Positions 1 to 8,904 of a DNA stretch of 64,000 nt are shown in pieces (positions within the stretch are counted from its first letter, which is position 1; each line of letters begins with the position of its first letter). The stretch is from Bin87 sp964347975 (GTDB lineage: Bacteria > Chloroflexota > Dehalococcoidia > Lucifugimonadales > UBA3495): the NCBI GenBank assembly GCA_964347975.1, contig CAYGAY010000005.1:71050-135049 (forward strand), read 5' to 3'. A program made the translations under genes and the position numbers. The notes beneath the pieces were generated by a model. It searched no databases. It was not told the origin of the DNA and saw only the letters and a program-made list of their open reading frames with translations.

Positions 1-1108
1 CGGCGGCGGCGTCCACTTCGTTCAGGAACCGCTCGGCGGCCGCGTTATTTTGAGTGACAATAGCCTCCGAGTGTCCCGACCCGTAGGTTTGGATATGCTC
101 CAGGGCGTCGTCAAGGCTGTCCACTACTTTGACCGAGGCGATGAGAGCTAGGAACTCCCGGCCCCAATCTTCCTCTTGCGCCGGCACCGCGTTCCGGTCG
201 CCGCCCGGCCCCAGGATGGACAGCGCCCGGTGGTCGCAGCGTATCTCCACGCCGGCCAGGTTGAGGCGTGAGGCAATCTCGGGCAAGCAGCGAGCGGCGG
301 CTTCCGAGTGTACCAGCACCGTATCCAGGGCGTTACAGACGGTGGGCCGCTGCACTTTCGCGTTGTACACGATGCTGGCGGCCATGTCGCTTTCGGCATC
401 CCGGTCAACGTAAGTGTGGCAAACCCCCACACCGCCGGTAAGGACGGGCATTGTGGCCTTCTTGGCGACGAAATTGATCAGACCCGCGCCGCCCCGGGGC
501 ACCAACAGGTTGATGTGCTCCTTCATGCTCAGCATCACGTCCACCAGCGAGCGATCGGTGTTGTCCACAAATTGCACCGCGTCGGTGGGCAGCCCGGCCG
601 CGCCGATGGCGCGGTGGATCAACGCGACCAACGCCGAGTTGGAGCGCAGGGTTTCCTTGCCGCCGCGCAGGATGCAGGCGTTGCCTGATTTCAGGGCCAG
701 GGAAACAATGTCAGTGGTGACGTTGGGGCGGCTTTCGTAGATGCTGGCGATGACTCCCAGGGGAACCCGACGTTTTTCAACGTCGAGGCCATTTTCCAGC
801 ACAAAGTCTTCAATCAGCTCACCCACCGGGTCCGGCAGGCCAGCTACGCTCCTTACGTCCCCGGCCATGCCGTTCAACCGTTCCGGCGTGAGCAGCAGTC
901 GGTCCAGGAAAGCATCGTCTATTCCGTCCGCTTTGGCGTCCCGATAGTCGGCGGCGTTGGCCTCCAGGATGGCCCCTTGTTCCGTTTCCAGAGCGTGGGC
1001 AAGGTTCGCCAGGGCGTGGTTACGGGTTTCGGCGGGCCGGCGGGCCAGCATGGCCGAGGCAGTCTGCGCTGCTGAACCCTGTTGCCGGAGTCGGTCGGCG
1101 GCGGTCAT
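1..1108 (-). CDS. proA: Glutamate-5-semialdehyde dehydrogenase (gamma-glutamyl phosphate reductase), partial
   Basis: Second step of proline synthesis: NADPH-dependent reduction of gamma-glutamyl phosphate to glutamate-5-semialdehyde in the cytoplasm. The frame is open from an ATG at 1108 to the window edge, giving about 369 residues; the family is about 415-420 long, so the C-terminus lies outside the window. The N-terminus reads MTAADRLRQQG, and the aldehyde-dehydrogenase active-site cysteine sits in RPTVCNALD at about residue 258. A GGAG ribosome site lies a few bases before the start. It follows proB on the same strand with a 35-base gap, so a proBA operon is the natural reading. Identity is clear from the fold motifs and the neighbour. 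Confidence 0.95.
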   Translation of the reverse strand, partial: MTAADRLRQQGSAAQTASAMLARRPAETRNHALANLAHALETEQGAILEANAADYRDAKADGIDDAFLDRLLLTPERLNGMAGDVRSVAGLPDPVGELIEDFVLENGLDVEKRRVPLGVIASIYESRPNVTTDIVSLALKSGNACILRGGKETLRSNSALVALIHRAIGAAGLPTDAVQFVDNTDRSLVDVMLSMKEHINLLVPRGGAGLINFVAKKATMPVLTGGVGVCHTYVDRDAESDMAASIVYNAKVQRPTVCNALDTVLVHSEAAARCLPEIASRLNLAGVEIRCDHRALSILGPGGDRNAVPAQEEDWGREFLALIASVKVVDSLDDALEHIQTYGSGHSEAIVTQNNAAAERFLNEVDAAA

Positions 1109-1143
1109 GGGTCAATCTCCAGGTGGGAGCGTGGGAGAATTTT

Positions 1144-2310
1144 TCACAATAGGACCAGGTTGTTCCGGTGGACCACTTCCTGGCCGTAATGATAACCGAG
1201 GGTATCCACGATGCGGTCGGAACGCATACCCTGGATGCGTCGCACGTCGGCAGCGGAATAGTTGGCGATGCCGCAGGCGACGTGTTGTTCGGATCGGTCG
1301 GAAATATAGATGATGTCCCCCCGGCTGAACTCGCCCACTACGCTGCGGACGCCGGCGGGAAGCAGGCTGACGGTTTTGCCCCGCAGGGCCGACACGGCGC
1401 CGTCATCCACCAGAACCTGGCCCCAGCCGCTATCTCCCACACGGCTGAGCATCCAGCGCTTGCGGGCTTCCATTCTGCTCTGAGCCGGCCGGAAGAAAGT
1501 CCCGACGGGTTCACCACGGGTGATGCGGAGCAATGCGTTGGAATCCCGCCCCCGGCAGATCGCCATTCCGATCCCCGAAGCCGTCACCAATTGCGCCGCA
1601 TGGAGTTTGGTGGGCATCCCGCCTCTGGCCCAGGCGTTGCGGTGCTCGCCCGCCATCGCGAATATGTCGTCATCCACAAAATCCACCGTTTCCAGCCGTG
1701 TCGCCGTGGGGTCGGAACCGGGATCAGCGGTGTAGAGTCCATCCACGTCGGATAGGATCACCAGCAGGTCGGCGTCGATGAGCGCGGCGATCAACGAGGA
1801 CAGCCGGTCGTTGTCCCCGAATATCTCGCCGATCTCGTCGGCGGCCACCACGTCGTTCTCGTTCACCACCGGCACTACCCCCAGGTCCAGCAGCGACAAC
1901 AGCGTGTTGCGAATGTTGAGATAGGACTGGCGTTCCGCCAGGTCGTTCAGCGTGAGAAGCACTTGGGAGACGGCAAGGCCATGCTCGGCAAACAACTCGG
2001 AATACGCGGTCATCAAGGGACCCTGCCCCAGCGCAGCGAGAACCTGACGGGTGGGGATATCCGGCACGTCGGGGACGCTGGCGGTTTCCGATAGAGCATG
2101 ACGACCGGCGGCAATGGCTCCGGAAGTCACCACCAGCATCTGCGCGTTGTGGTCGTTGCTCAGATGCGCGATTTGCGAGACCAGGTCAGTCATCACGGCG
2201 CGATCCAGGTTGACGCCGGATTTCCCGCCCGTCAAAACACTGGTGCCGGCCTTCACCACGATCCTGCGGTACGGTGACTGCCCGCGAGCGTAGCTAACAT
2301 CCTTTGACAT
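1144..2310 (-). CDS. proB: Glutamate 5-kinase with C-terminal PUA domain
   Basis: Phosphorylates glutamate at the gamma carboxyl to start proline synthesis. At 388 residues it is slightly longer than the E. coli enzyme (367). The amino-acid kinase domain takes roughly residues 14-275 (RIVVKAGTSVLT, VVTSGAIAAG, the NENDVV segment and GGMPTKLHAA). A PUA-like domain follows at about 295-370. ATG at 2310 was chosen because the kinase core begins about 15 residues in; there is no strong ribosome site. First gene of the proBA pair. Feedback inhibition by proline is known for the family but cannot be read from the sequence. Confidence 0.95.
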   Translation of the reverse strand: MSKDVSYARGQSPYRRIVVKAGTSVLTGGKSGVNLDRAVMTDLVSQIAHLSNDHNAQMLVVTSGAIAAGRHALSETASVPDVPDIPTRQVLAALGQGPLMTAYSELFAEHGLAVSQVLLTLNDLAERQSYLNIRNTLLSLLDLGVVPVVNENDVVAADEIGEIFGDNDRLSSLIAALIDADLLVILSDVDGLYTADPGSDPTATRLETVDFVDDDIFAMAGEHRNAWARGGMPTKLHAAQLVTASGIGMAICRGRDSNALLRITRGEPVGTFFRPAQSRMEARKRWMLSRVGDSGWGQVLVDDGAVSALRGKTVSLLPAGVRSVVGEFSRGDIIYISDRSEQHVACGIANYSAADVRRIQGMRSDRIVDTLGYHYGQEVVHRNNLVLL

Positions 2311-2353
2311 ACTGGCGTTGCAAGGACTTTCGTGACGAGCGGAAAATCAATAT

Positions 2354-2439
2354 AGGACTTACGCAGTTGAGAGCCTTTACTTCCGTCCCTCCGGCGAAAG
2401 CCGGAGGGACGGGCATGGGATTTCAAGTGCGTAACTCCT
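2354..2439. mobile_element. 86-bp MITE-like element with 17-bp inverted termini and a central perfect hairpin
   Basis: The left end AGGACTTACGCAGTTGA (2354-2370) and right end TCAAGTGCGTAACTCCT (2423-2439) are inverted repeats with two mismatches. Between them is a perfect 13-bp stem with a GAAA loop (2383-2412, CCGTCCCTCCGGC and its complement). It holds no reading frame. It lies just upstream of proB and next to transposase remnants. Such structures are typical of non-autonomous elements mobilised in trans; the mobilising transposase is not identified here. Confidence 0.6.
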
Positions 2440-2477
2440 ATCTATAGTCTATGGCGATTGACGCCCAGTGAATTATA

Positions 2478-2687
2478 TCACGCAGGTTTCGGATGCCCGG
2501 CCGCAGCACAACCAACCCTTATGCCGCGAGAGTGCCGGGCCATCGCATATGAATTTTTCTGGATAGTTTGTATTGCGAAAGGCCGCCTGACGCCGCAAAG
2601 CGCCTTCCTCAATTCCACTCGTTTCCAATAGCGCCAGACCCCTTCATCCGGGTTCAGCTCCGGAGCGTAGCCGGGCCACTGTTCCAA
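2478..2687 (-). pseudogene. IS630-family transposase remnant (C-terminal DDE region)
   Basis: About 69 residues beginning MEQWPGYAPELNPDEGVWRY. The pattern W-P-x-Y-[AS]-P-x-L-N-P-x-E-x-x-W is the classic IS630 C-terminal block containing the last acidic residue of the DDE triad. No N-terminal transposase domain is found in any frame next to it, and the tail after the motif looks unrelated. It is a dead fragment, opposite in orientation to a second remnant about 35 bases away. Confidence 0.7.
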
Positions 2688-2721
2688 TCGGATGCGGCGG
2701 GCCGCTCCCTGCTACCCTGCT

Positions 2722-2844
2722 GCCGAGGCCAGACGCATGGTGAAAGGTCTCGAGTTTCACCACACCCCCAAACACTCCGGTTGGCTGAATATGGCGGAGA
2801 TTGAATTCAGCGTTTCTACCCCTGCCTTTCCTAAGGTTGACTGA
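2722..2844 (+). pseudogene. Second IS630-like transposase remnant
   Basis: Plus-strand frame reading AEARRMVKGLEFHHTPKHSG followed by WLNMAEIEFSV, ending in a stop at 2842. The H-[YH]-T-P-K-H-x-x-W-L-N-x-A-E-I-E block is a strong signature of another IS630 subgroup (last acidic residue in AEIE). Only about 40 residues remain, with no start codon and no upstream domain. The sequence from 2845 to 3147 contains nothing I can assign. Confidence 0.65.
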
Positions 2845-3147
2845 CTACTAGCAGGTGACCACCAACCGCCAGTGCAGCACAAACCATTCCGCGATCCGGG
2901 TTGAGGCCACGGTCTGGTCCGTACCGAGCAGGGCTTGGGTGTCCAGTTCACCCTTGGGTTCTCGGACCAGCGCCCAGCGGAGGCACGGGCGGTTTGCCAC
3001 GGTGATGCCAGTTCCTCCAACAGGACCTGGGCATCAACGACTTGACCCGTTGATGCCGGACGTGAACACCTTTGTTCAGCAGCCTGTCAGGGGCTGTGGG
3101 CTGGAGCGAGATGGACCCGGGTTCTAGCTGCGGCAGGAAAACCAGGG

Positions 3148-5823
3148 TTACACCGAACCTCCCTCAGCCAGGACGGCCAACTCCGCGTTAGACAGTCCCA
3201 ACTCCCCGCACAGGACTTCTTCGTTGTGCTCCCCGATGAGAGGCGCGCGCCGGGATATCCTCCAGGGTGAGCCGTTGAAGATGGCCCCTGGGCCTGGATG
3301 TCGAAACGTCTGGCCCAGTTCCGGGTATTCTACATCTGTCCAGAACCCCCGGTCTTCCAGGTGAGGGTCCTGCATGACCTCGTCCGGGGAACGGATCGCC
3401 CCCGTGTTGGAGCCACGCTTCTGCAAGCCGTGGTAGGCTTCGTCCCGAGGGATGTTGGCGAGGAAGTTTTCAAAAATTCCGCGAATATGTGGCTGGCTCT
3501 CGGCGATGACCGTTGGGTTCCGGTACTTTTCATCCAGTAGGTCGCCCGCCAAGGCGTGCTCGTCCATCCAAGACGCAAGCCTCAGCGCCCGCTCCGGGGT
3601 AACCTGACCGACATTCACGTATTTTCCATCCTTACAGAGGATCTGGGCATTGGGCCCAGTGGCGGTGTTGCCACCTCCTGTTCTACGAGGAATCACGCTT
3701 CTTTTGTAAATATACTGGTTCACATGGCCCTCGGTCGTGAGCGCGCAGGCCTCATGCACCGAGGCATCTATGTACTGTCCCCGGCCCGTCACCGACCGGT
3801 TAACCAGCGCCGCGGTAATGGCGATGTAGGCGTAGTGACTTCCGATGTGCCAAGCCTGGCCTCCTCCGGGAGCAATGGGCGGCGCGTCTGGCGCCACGGC
3901 GTCGTCGTAGCCACACCTGGCCATCTGTCCGCCCGCCGCCAGATGCAGCAGGTCGCTGGTCTGGAAGTCCCGCCACGGCCCAGTCTGCCCAAAGGGGGTC
4001 AGCGAGCACATAATCAGCCCCGGGTTGCTCTTTGCAAGATCTTCGTACCCCAGCCCCAGGGAGGCCAGATAACCGGGCCGGAAGGTCTCCAGTATCACAT
4101 CCGCCTGCTCCGCCATTTGCCGGAACAGCCGGCGCCCCTCCTCCATCTCCAGATTCAAGGTAATCCCCCGCTTGGAGGTGTTGTAATGCCAGAAGTAAAG
4201 GCTTCTCTCCCGATTCGGTATGTCCTGGTAGAAGGGCCCCACGGTCCGGGCGGCCTCGCCGCCGGGCGGCTCTATCTTGATGACGTCTGCTCCCATGTCG
4301 GCCATCTGCTTGCCACACCACTGCCCCTTCTCGTCGGCAAGCTCCAGCACCCGCAGCTCCCCAAAGGGCCCCGCAGAGTTCCGATCCGGCGTCCGCGCCG
4401 GCGCCGGAACGGAACTCGCTACCGGCTCATTCCCACTCCACTGTACGGGCGAGGCATCCTCCATCATCTCCTTGAAGTAGGGATAATCTTCCATACTGAG
4501 GTCCTTTGGCCAGAAGATGCCGTCGGTGAAGCCGCTCACCAGCTCCTCGTGACTGATGCCCAACAACCCCTGAAACACCTCTTTGTTGTGCCCGCCGATC
4601 AGGGGACCTGACCGGCTGTTGGTTGCCGGCGTCTCCGACATCTTGAAGGGAGCGTTCTGAAGGGGCCAGGTCCCCAGCGCGGGATGCTTCACGTCCCGGT
4701 ACATCTCTCGATGCCTGAGCTGAGGATCGCTGTCTACCCGGTCCTGGCTGCTTTGAACGGGCATGGCGGGTACTCCCGCCGCCTGGCACCGCTCCATGAT
4801 CTCGTACTTGCCCAGAGTCCTGGTCCACGCTTCTATCCCCTGGTCCATCTCTTCCTGGCGCTCCAGGCGACCTTCCAGAGTGGCAAACTTCTCGCCGGTG
4901 GCCCAACTGGGAGAGCCCATTACCTCCACTAACTTCCGCCACTCATAGTCGGAGAAGCAGGCCAGGGCACACCAGTCGTTGTGCTCCGCCGGACTGGTCT
5001 TGTAGGCGTTGTGCGGCGCCCCGGTCCGCCCCCGGTAGTTGTTCACCAGGGGCGTGCCCGGCCAGTGAGCGCGGTTGCCCGGCGGGTAACCCTTTCGCAT
5101 GGTAGAACGACCGTTGGCCTGGATGTCCAGAAAAGCGGGCCCATTAAGGGGGACGCCGATGATCCACTGGGAACTGTCGACATGCTGTCCCTGACCGGTC
5201 ATGTTGCGATGGTAAATCGCACTCAGAGCATACATGGCCCCGTATAAGCCACCGGTGTCGTCCAGGTAGGACCAGCCCCAACCAGCGGGTGGCTGGTCCG
5301 GCAGGCCCGATGTGTATGTCAAACCGGACAGGGCTTGCGCAATGGCTCCCATGGTTTGATACTCTCTGTCCCGACCCGTGTGGCCGAAGCCGGACATGGA
5401 GAGGTAAATGATGTCAGGCCGGAGCTTCTTCATCTCCTCGTAGCCCAGACCCCATCGCTCCAATACACCGTAGGCGAAGTTCTCGATGACGATGTCGGAC
5501 ATAGCCACCAGGCGCCGGGTAAGGTCGATGCCCCGGGTTGTACGAGTGTTCAGAGTGACGCTCAGCTTGTTAGAGTTGGTGTCGCTGAAATGGCCGTTGG
5601 TGTTGAGATTGGCGGGCAGGCCCTCGGGGGTACCCGCTCCCGTCGCAATGTTGTCCCCCCGAGTATTGGGGCTCTGGGGCCATTCAACCTTGATAACCTC
5701 GGCTCCCAGCGCCCCCAGCCATCGGGTGCACCAGGGACCTGCCCGGACCCAGGTGAAGTCCAACACTCGAATTCCTGACAAAGCTCCCGGTGTAGTTGGC
5801 GCTTCCGCTCCGCTCTGCACCAT
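3148..5823 (-). CDS. Tandem-fused family III (CaiB/BaiF) CoA-transferase, two full domains
   Basis: At 891 residues this is two complete CaiB/BaiF domains in one chain; single members are about 400-450. Domain 1 spans roughly residues 16-440 (GIRVLDFTWVRAGPWCTRWL, GAEVIKVEWP) and domain 2 roughly 484-885 (LRVLELADEKGQWCGKQMAD, GADVIKIEPP), joined by a Ser/Pro/Ala-rich linker. Family III enzymes move CoA between organic acids; substrates cannot be read off. Aligned to formyl-CoA transferase, the aspartate that forms the acyl-enzyme is Ile in domain 1 (VDSSQWI) and Glu in domain 2 (IDASVHE), so the first half may be structural. A GGAGG ribosome site stands just before the ATG at 5823 and a TAGAAT box about 45 bases upstream. 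Monocistronic by layout. Confidence 0.88.
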   Translation of the reverse strand: MVQSGAEAPTTPGALSGIRVLDFTWVRAGPWCTRWLGALGAEVIKVEWPQSPNTRGDNIATGAGTPEGLPANLNTNGHFSDTNSNKLSVTLNTRTTRGIDLTRRLVAMSDIVIENFAYGVLERWGLGYEEMKKLRPDIIYLSMSGFGHTGRDREYQTMGAIAQALSGLTYTSGLPDQPPAGWGWSYLDDTGGLYGAMYALSAIYHRNMTGQGQHVDSSQWIIGVPLNGPAFLDIQANGRSTMRKGYPPGNRAHWPGTPLVNNYRGRTGAPHNAYKTSPAEHNDWCALACFSDYEWRKLVEVMGSPSWATGEKFATLEGRLERQEEMDQGIEAWTRTLGKYEIMERCQAAGVPAMPVQSSQDRVDSDPQLRHREMYRDVKHPALGTWPLQNAPFKMSETPATNSRSGPLIGGHNKEVFQGLLGISHEELVSGFTDGIFWPKDLSMEDYPYFKEMMEDASPVQWSGNEPVASSVPAPARTPDRNSAGPFGELRVLELADEKGQWCGKQMADMGADVIKIEPPGGEAARTVGPFYQDIPNRERSLYFWHYNTSKRGITLNLEMEEGRRLFRQMAEQADVILETFRPGYLASLGLGYEDLAKSNPGLIMCSLTPFGQTGPWRDFQTSDLLHLAAGGQMARCGYDDAVAPDAPPIAPGGGQAWHIGSHYAYIAITAALVNRSVTGRGQYIDASVHEACALTTEGHVNQYIYKRSVIPRRTGGGNTATGPNAQILCKDGKYVNVGQVTPERALRLASWMDEHALAGDLLDEKYRNPTVIAESQPHIRGIFENFLANIPRDEAYHGLQKRGSNTGAIRSPDEVMQDPHLEDRGFWTDVEYPELGQTFRHPGPGAIFNGSPWRISRRAPLIGEHNEEVLCGELGLSNAELAVLAEGGSV

Positions 5824-5867
5824 TGCGTCACCTCCCGGCTATGGCTGTCTTAAGGTTAACTCGCCCT

Positions 5868-5873
5868 ATTCTA
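5868..5873 (-). promoter_or_regulatory. Probable -10 box for the double CoA-transferase gene
   Basis: On the minus strand the sequence reads TTGGGTTAGAAT, ending about 45 bases before the start at 5823. The same block, TTGGGTTAGAAT, precedes the CoA-transferase A gene at 63444-63449. No convincing -35 is seen. Confidence 0.45.
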
Positions 5874-5984
5874 ACCCAATGTGGTCAATGAAGATTCCTG
5901 AAAAACCAGGAAGACTAAGAACCCCTAACAAAAAGATGCCAAGCGTCGGAAGCAGATGGTTGAACAGCCGAGGGACGCTCGCCC

Positions 5985-6320
5985 TGGCGCCTGCTGACCA
6001 ATGAGCAACTGGACGCCACCGATGACGCCTGGCGGGTGTCCTGGCTTACGTCCACCGCTGGCCGGTGGCGATGTGCTGCCGGGCCGGCAAGACCGACCTG
6101 GCCATGGCAAGCCCCCGGCTCTGGTTCTGAGAAAACCGACGCAAACTCTCGCTCATGGCCCGCTTGGTTTACGCCTTCCTTCTCTCCCTGCTGACCATCG
6201 CCGTGACGCCCTTGATCCAGGAGATCCTGCGCTGTTGGCGCCACAGAACAGGAAAGCGGCGCCGCCAAGCCGCGATACCGCTCTCCAGACTGCGAACAGC
6301 TCTGAGTACCCGCTGGCTAG
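5985..6320 (+). pseudogene. Decayed transposase remnant (C-terminal region)
   Basis: In one frame the DNA reads WRLLTNEQLDATDDAWRV. After a frameshift it continues LAYVHRWPVAM, then MASPRLWF, an internal TGA near 6128, then ENRRKLSLMARLVYAFLLSL and RHRTGKRRRQAAIPLSRLR. The order LxTNE..AWR, A[YF]xxRW, SPRLW, ENRxKL, HRTGKR is what I recognise from the C-terminal half of IS4-like transposases. Frame changes and an in-frame stop make it a pseudogene. It fills most of the gap between the two flanking genes; the rest (5824-5984) holds only the promoter region of the downstream-oriented minus gene. Confidence 0.5.
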
Positions 6321-6371
6321 CCCACCCTCCTTCCCTCTCCTGCACCGGACCAAATTCGGGATGACTCAGGT

Positions 6372-6399
6372 ATATGGATTCCGGCTTTCGCCGGGACTA
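6372..6399. repeat. Copy of the CCGGCTTTCGCCGG dispersed hairpin repeat
   Basis: ATTCCGGCTTTCGCCGGGAC, a short palindrome closely related to the hairpin at 2383-2412 and to 63711-63740. It lies just past the 3' end of the oxidoreductase gene. Confidence 0.45.
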
Positions 6400-6414
6400 C
6401 GGCATTGGAGAACT

Positions 6415-8763
6415 CTATCCTCCGTTCTGTTCCCAAAGGGCTTCCAGCACGGCGCCGGGGTTCATGGGCAGGTTTTCCAGCCGCGCGCCGGTGGCGCGAG
6501 CGATGGCGTTGCCCACGGCGGCCATGGGCGGCACCAGCGACACTTCTCCGACGCCCCGCACGCCCAGAGGGTGGCCCGGGTTGGGCACTTCCACGATGAC
6601 GGTGTCAATCATGGGCAGGTCCAAGGCGGTAGGCATCCGGTAGTCCAGGAAGGATGAGTTCAGCATCTGCCCGCTGTCGTCGAAGAAATACTCCTCGTTC
6701 AGCGCCCAGCCGATGCCCTGCACCGCGCCGCCCTGGATCTGGCCCTCCACGTAGCTGGGGTGGATGGCCTTGCCGCAGTCCTGGATGGCGGTGAAACGGA
6801 GCAGGTCAACCTTGCCGGTATCGGGGTCAACCTCCACATCGGCGATGTTGATGGCGAAGGCGTTGCCCACGCCGGCCGGGTTGGCCGCGCCGTGCCCGAC
6901 GATGGGGCCGCCGGTTCCGTTGAGGCGGCGGGCCAACTGATCGAAGGTCAAGCGCAGGGCGTCGTCGGACTTGTGGGCCAGAGACCCGTCTTCCTGGTAC
7001 TCTACGTCCTCAGCCGGAACGTCCCAGATGCGGGCGGCGCGCTCGATCATCTGACGACGCACGTTCTCACCGGCCTGATATACGGCGGTGCCCATCTTGA
7101 AAGTTACTCCGCTGCCGCCGGCGCCGCTGCTGTAGCCGATGCTGTCGGTGTCCACGATGGACGGCTTGATTCGCTCGGCGGGCAGCCCGAGGACTTCGGC
7201 CAGGTGCATCGCCATGGCGGCCCGAGAACCGCCGATATCCGGCGAACCTTCAATCAGGCTCACCGTGCCGTCGGGCATCACGCTGGCCACTGCGGTAGCC
7301 GGCCCGGTGCCATTGAACCACGCGCCGGCGGCGATGCCGCGTCCGGTCATGAGACCTGGAGCGGACGGCTCCGGCACAGGCGAGGCAAAGTGCGGATGTT
7401 CCTGGGTAGCCTGCAGGATCTCCTCCATGCCGATACGGCGGAAGACGGGACCGCCGATCTGCCGGCTGCCTTCCTTGGATGCGTTCTTGGCGCGGAACTC
7501 GACCGGGTCGATATCCAGCTTCTCGCAGAGTTCGTCAATGGCTTGCTCGGCGGCGAACGACGCGGCCGGCGAACCGGGAGCGCGGTACGCCGCGGCCTTG
7601 GGCACGTTGGTCACCACGTCGTAGCCCTCAACGAAACCGTTGGGAATTTCATAGGGGGCGAACATAGTGCGGCAGCCGCTGGGAACCGGGGAGCCGGGGA
7701 AAGCGCCGGCCTCGTAAATCAGGCTGGCCTGGGCCGCCGTGAATCGGCCGTCGCGGGTGCCGCCGACTTTGACTTTGATGTGGCAGCCGGAGGTGGGGCC
7801 GGTGCCGGTGAAGACCTCGGTGCGGGTCATGGCGATCTTGACCGGGCGTCCGGTCTTCCGGGCCAGCGCGGCGACCACGGGCTCCAGGTAGCAACCGCCC
7901 TGACCCTTGCCGCCAAAACCGCCGCCGATCTCCATTGGGACGACGTTGAGCTGACCAACCGAAATGCCGAGGATCCGGCTGGTGTGGTCACGCAGCGCGA
8001 AATGGCCTTGGCTGCTGGCCCAAACCGTTACAGTATCGTCGTTGTTCCAACGAGCGGTGGCGGAGTGCGGCTCGATGTAGCCCTGGTGGACTTGACGAGT
8101 GTGGTACTCCCGCTCCACGATGGCGTCCGCTTCTGCAAAACCGGCGTCCAAATCACCCAGAGTCGCCTGGAAGTGGTTGGATACGTTGGAACCGTCGCCG
8201 GCGTCGGCTTCGGCCCATCCGCCGGAACGCTGCGCCGGGTTGGACAGCGTAACCAACCGTTCGTGAACCAGCGGCGCGCCTTGCGCCATGGCTTCCGCTG
8301 CGGTCAGCGCCGCCGGCAACACTTCCCAGTCCACGTCGATGAGCGCCAAAGCTTCCTCGGCCAGGTGGGGCGAGTCGGCGGCGATGGCGGCGACGGCATG
8401 GCCTTTGTAAAGAGCCTTCTCGCGGGCCATCACGTTGCGGCTGTAGAAACCATAGTTGACCGCGGCTCCTTCTTCCTGGTCCTTGATCTCGGCGGAAACC
8501 TCCGGAAAGTCTGCGGAGGTGACCACGGCGTGGACGCCGGGCAAAGCCAACGCCCGGCTGGCGTCGATGCCGCGAATGCGGGCATGGGCGTGCGGACTCC
8601 GCAGGATTTTGCCGTGGAGCATCCCCGGCAGGTGGATGTCGGCGGCGTAGCGAGCGCGCCCCATCACCTTGTCCGGCCCGTCATGGCGCACCGGACGGGT
8701 GCCCACGACCTTATAGTTTTCATCGGGGTCGGAGAGGACGATGTTGGGTTTGTAATCAAGCAT
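6415..8763 (-). CDS. Xanthine dehydrogenase-family molybdopterin-binding subunit (aldehyde oxidase/CoxL type)
   Basis: Large molybdenum-cofactor subunit of an aerobic hydroxylase (xanthine dehydrogenase/CO dehydrogenase superfamily), about 782 residues. The N-terminal alpha/beta hammerhead starts near VGTRPVRHDG. The cofactor-binding loop GGGFGGK lies in the middle, AYRAPG follows, and the conserved catalytic Glu is in GVRGVGEV near the C-terminus. I place the start at 8763: GGAGGTT lies 7 bases upstream and it matches the start of the paralogue at 39587; the open frame runs 43 codons further with no homology. No FAD (CoxM) or 2Fe-2S (CoxS) subunit is adjacent, so partners must be elsewhere or absent. 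Substrate unknown. Confidence 0.9.
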   Translation of the reverse strand: MLDYKPNIVLSDPDENYKVVGTRPVRHDGPDKVMGRARYAADIHLPGMLHGKILRSPHAHARIRGIDASRALALPGVHAVVTSADFPEVSAEIKDQEEGAAVNYGFYSRNVMAREKALYKGHAVAAIAADSPHLAEEALALIDVDWEVLPAALTAAEAMAQGAPLVHERLVTLSNPAQRSGGWAEADAGDGSNVSNHFQATLGDLDAGFAEADAIVEREYHTRQVHQGYIEPHSATARWNNDDTVTVWASSQGHFALRDHTSRILGISVGQLNVVPMEIGGGFGGKGQGGCYLEPVVAALARKTGRPVKIAMTRTEVFTGTGPTSGCHIKVKVGGTRDGRFTAAQASLIYEAGAFPGSPVPSGCRTMFAPYEIPNGFVEGYDVVTNVPKAAAYRAPGSPAASFAAEQAIDELCEKLDIDPVEFRAKNASKEGSRQIGGPVFRRIGMEEILQATQEHPHFASPVPEPSAPGLMTGRGIAAGAWFNGTGPATAVASVMPDGTVSLIEGSPDIGGSRAAMAMHLAEVLGLPAERIKPSIVDTDSIGYSSGAGGSGVTFKMGTAVYQAGENVRRQMIERAARIWDVPAEDVEYQEDGSLAHKSDDALRLTFDQLARRLNGTGGPIVGHGAANPAGVGNAFAINIADVEVDPDTGKVDLLRFTAIQDCGKAIHPSYVEGQIQGGAVQGIGWALNEEYFFDDSGQMLNSSFLDYRMPTALDLPMIDTVIVEVPNPGHPLGVRGVGEVSLVPPMAAVGNAIARATGARLENLPMNPGAVLEALWEQNGG

Positions 8764-8809
8764 GAAACGGAACCTCCGAGCGAGGGTATCGGGCATAAGC
8801 GACGGGGGT

Positions 8810-8815
8810 AATTTA
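8810..8815 (-). promoter_or_regulatory. Extended -10 for the molybdopterin-subunit gene
   Basis: The minus strand reads GTTTGTGGTAAATTAC, that is TG-G-TAAATT, an extended -10 placed about 47 bases before the start at 8763. The same block occurs on the minus strand at 12699-12710 and on the plus strand at 47199-47211. Confidence 0.5.
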
Positions 8816-8852
8816 CCACAAACGGATGCTGGGGGCAGGGGCAGCGTTGGTT

Positions 8853-8861
8853 TGCTAGAAT
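8853..8861 (+). promoter_or_regulatory. Extended -10 (TGCTAGAAT) for the nucleotidyltransferase/HEPN pair
   Basis: TGC-TAGAAT, about 44 bases before the start at 8905. It forms a divergent pair with the minus-strand box at 8810-8815. The same TGCTANAAT string stands before four other plus-strand genes in the window. Confidence 0.55.
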
Positions 8862-8904
8862 TAGAACAAAGCCATGCCTTACATTCACCCACCGGGAGGA
8901 GATG

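Noticed and set aside
2757..3020. 87-codon minus-strand frame next to the IS630 fragments
   Set aside because: No transposase motif or other domain could be recognised; part of it is antisense to the plus-strand remnant.
5915..6268. 117-codon minus-strand frame between the CoA-transferase and oxidoreductase genes
   Set aside because: The plus strand here carries transposase-like blocks in broken frames; the minus translation resembles nothing.
6760..8811. 683-codon plus-strand open frame
   Set aside because: It is the antisense shadow of the molybdopterin-subunit gene; no family resemblance, and GC-rich codon bias explains the lack of stops.
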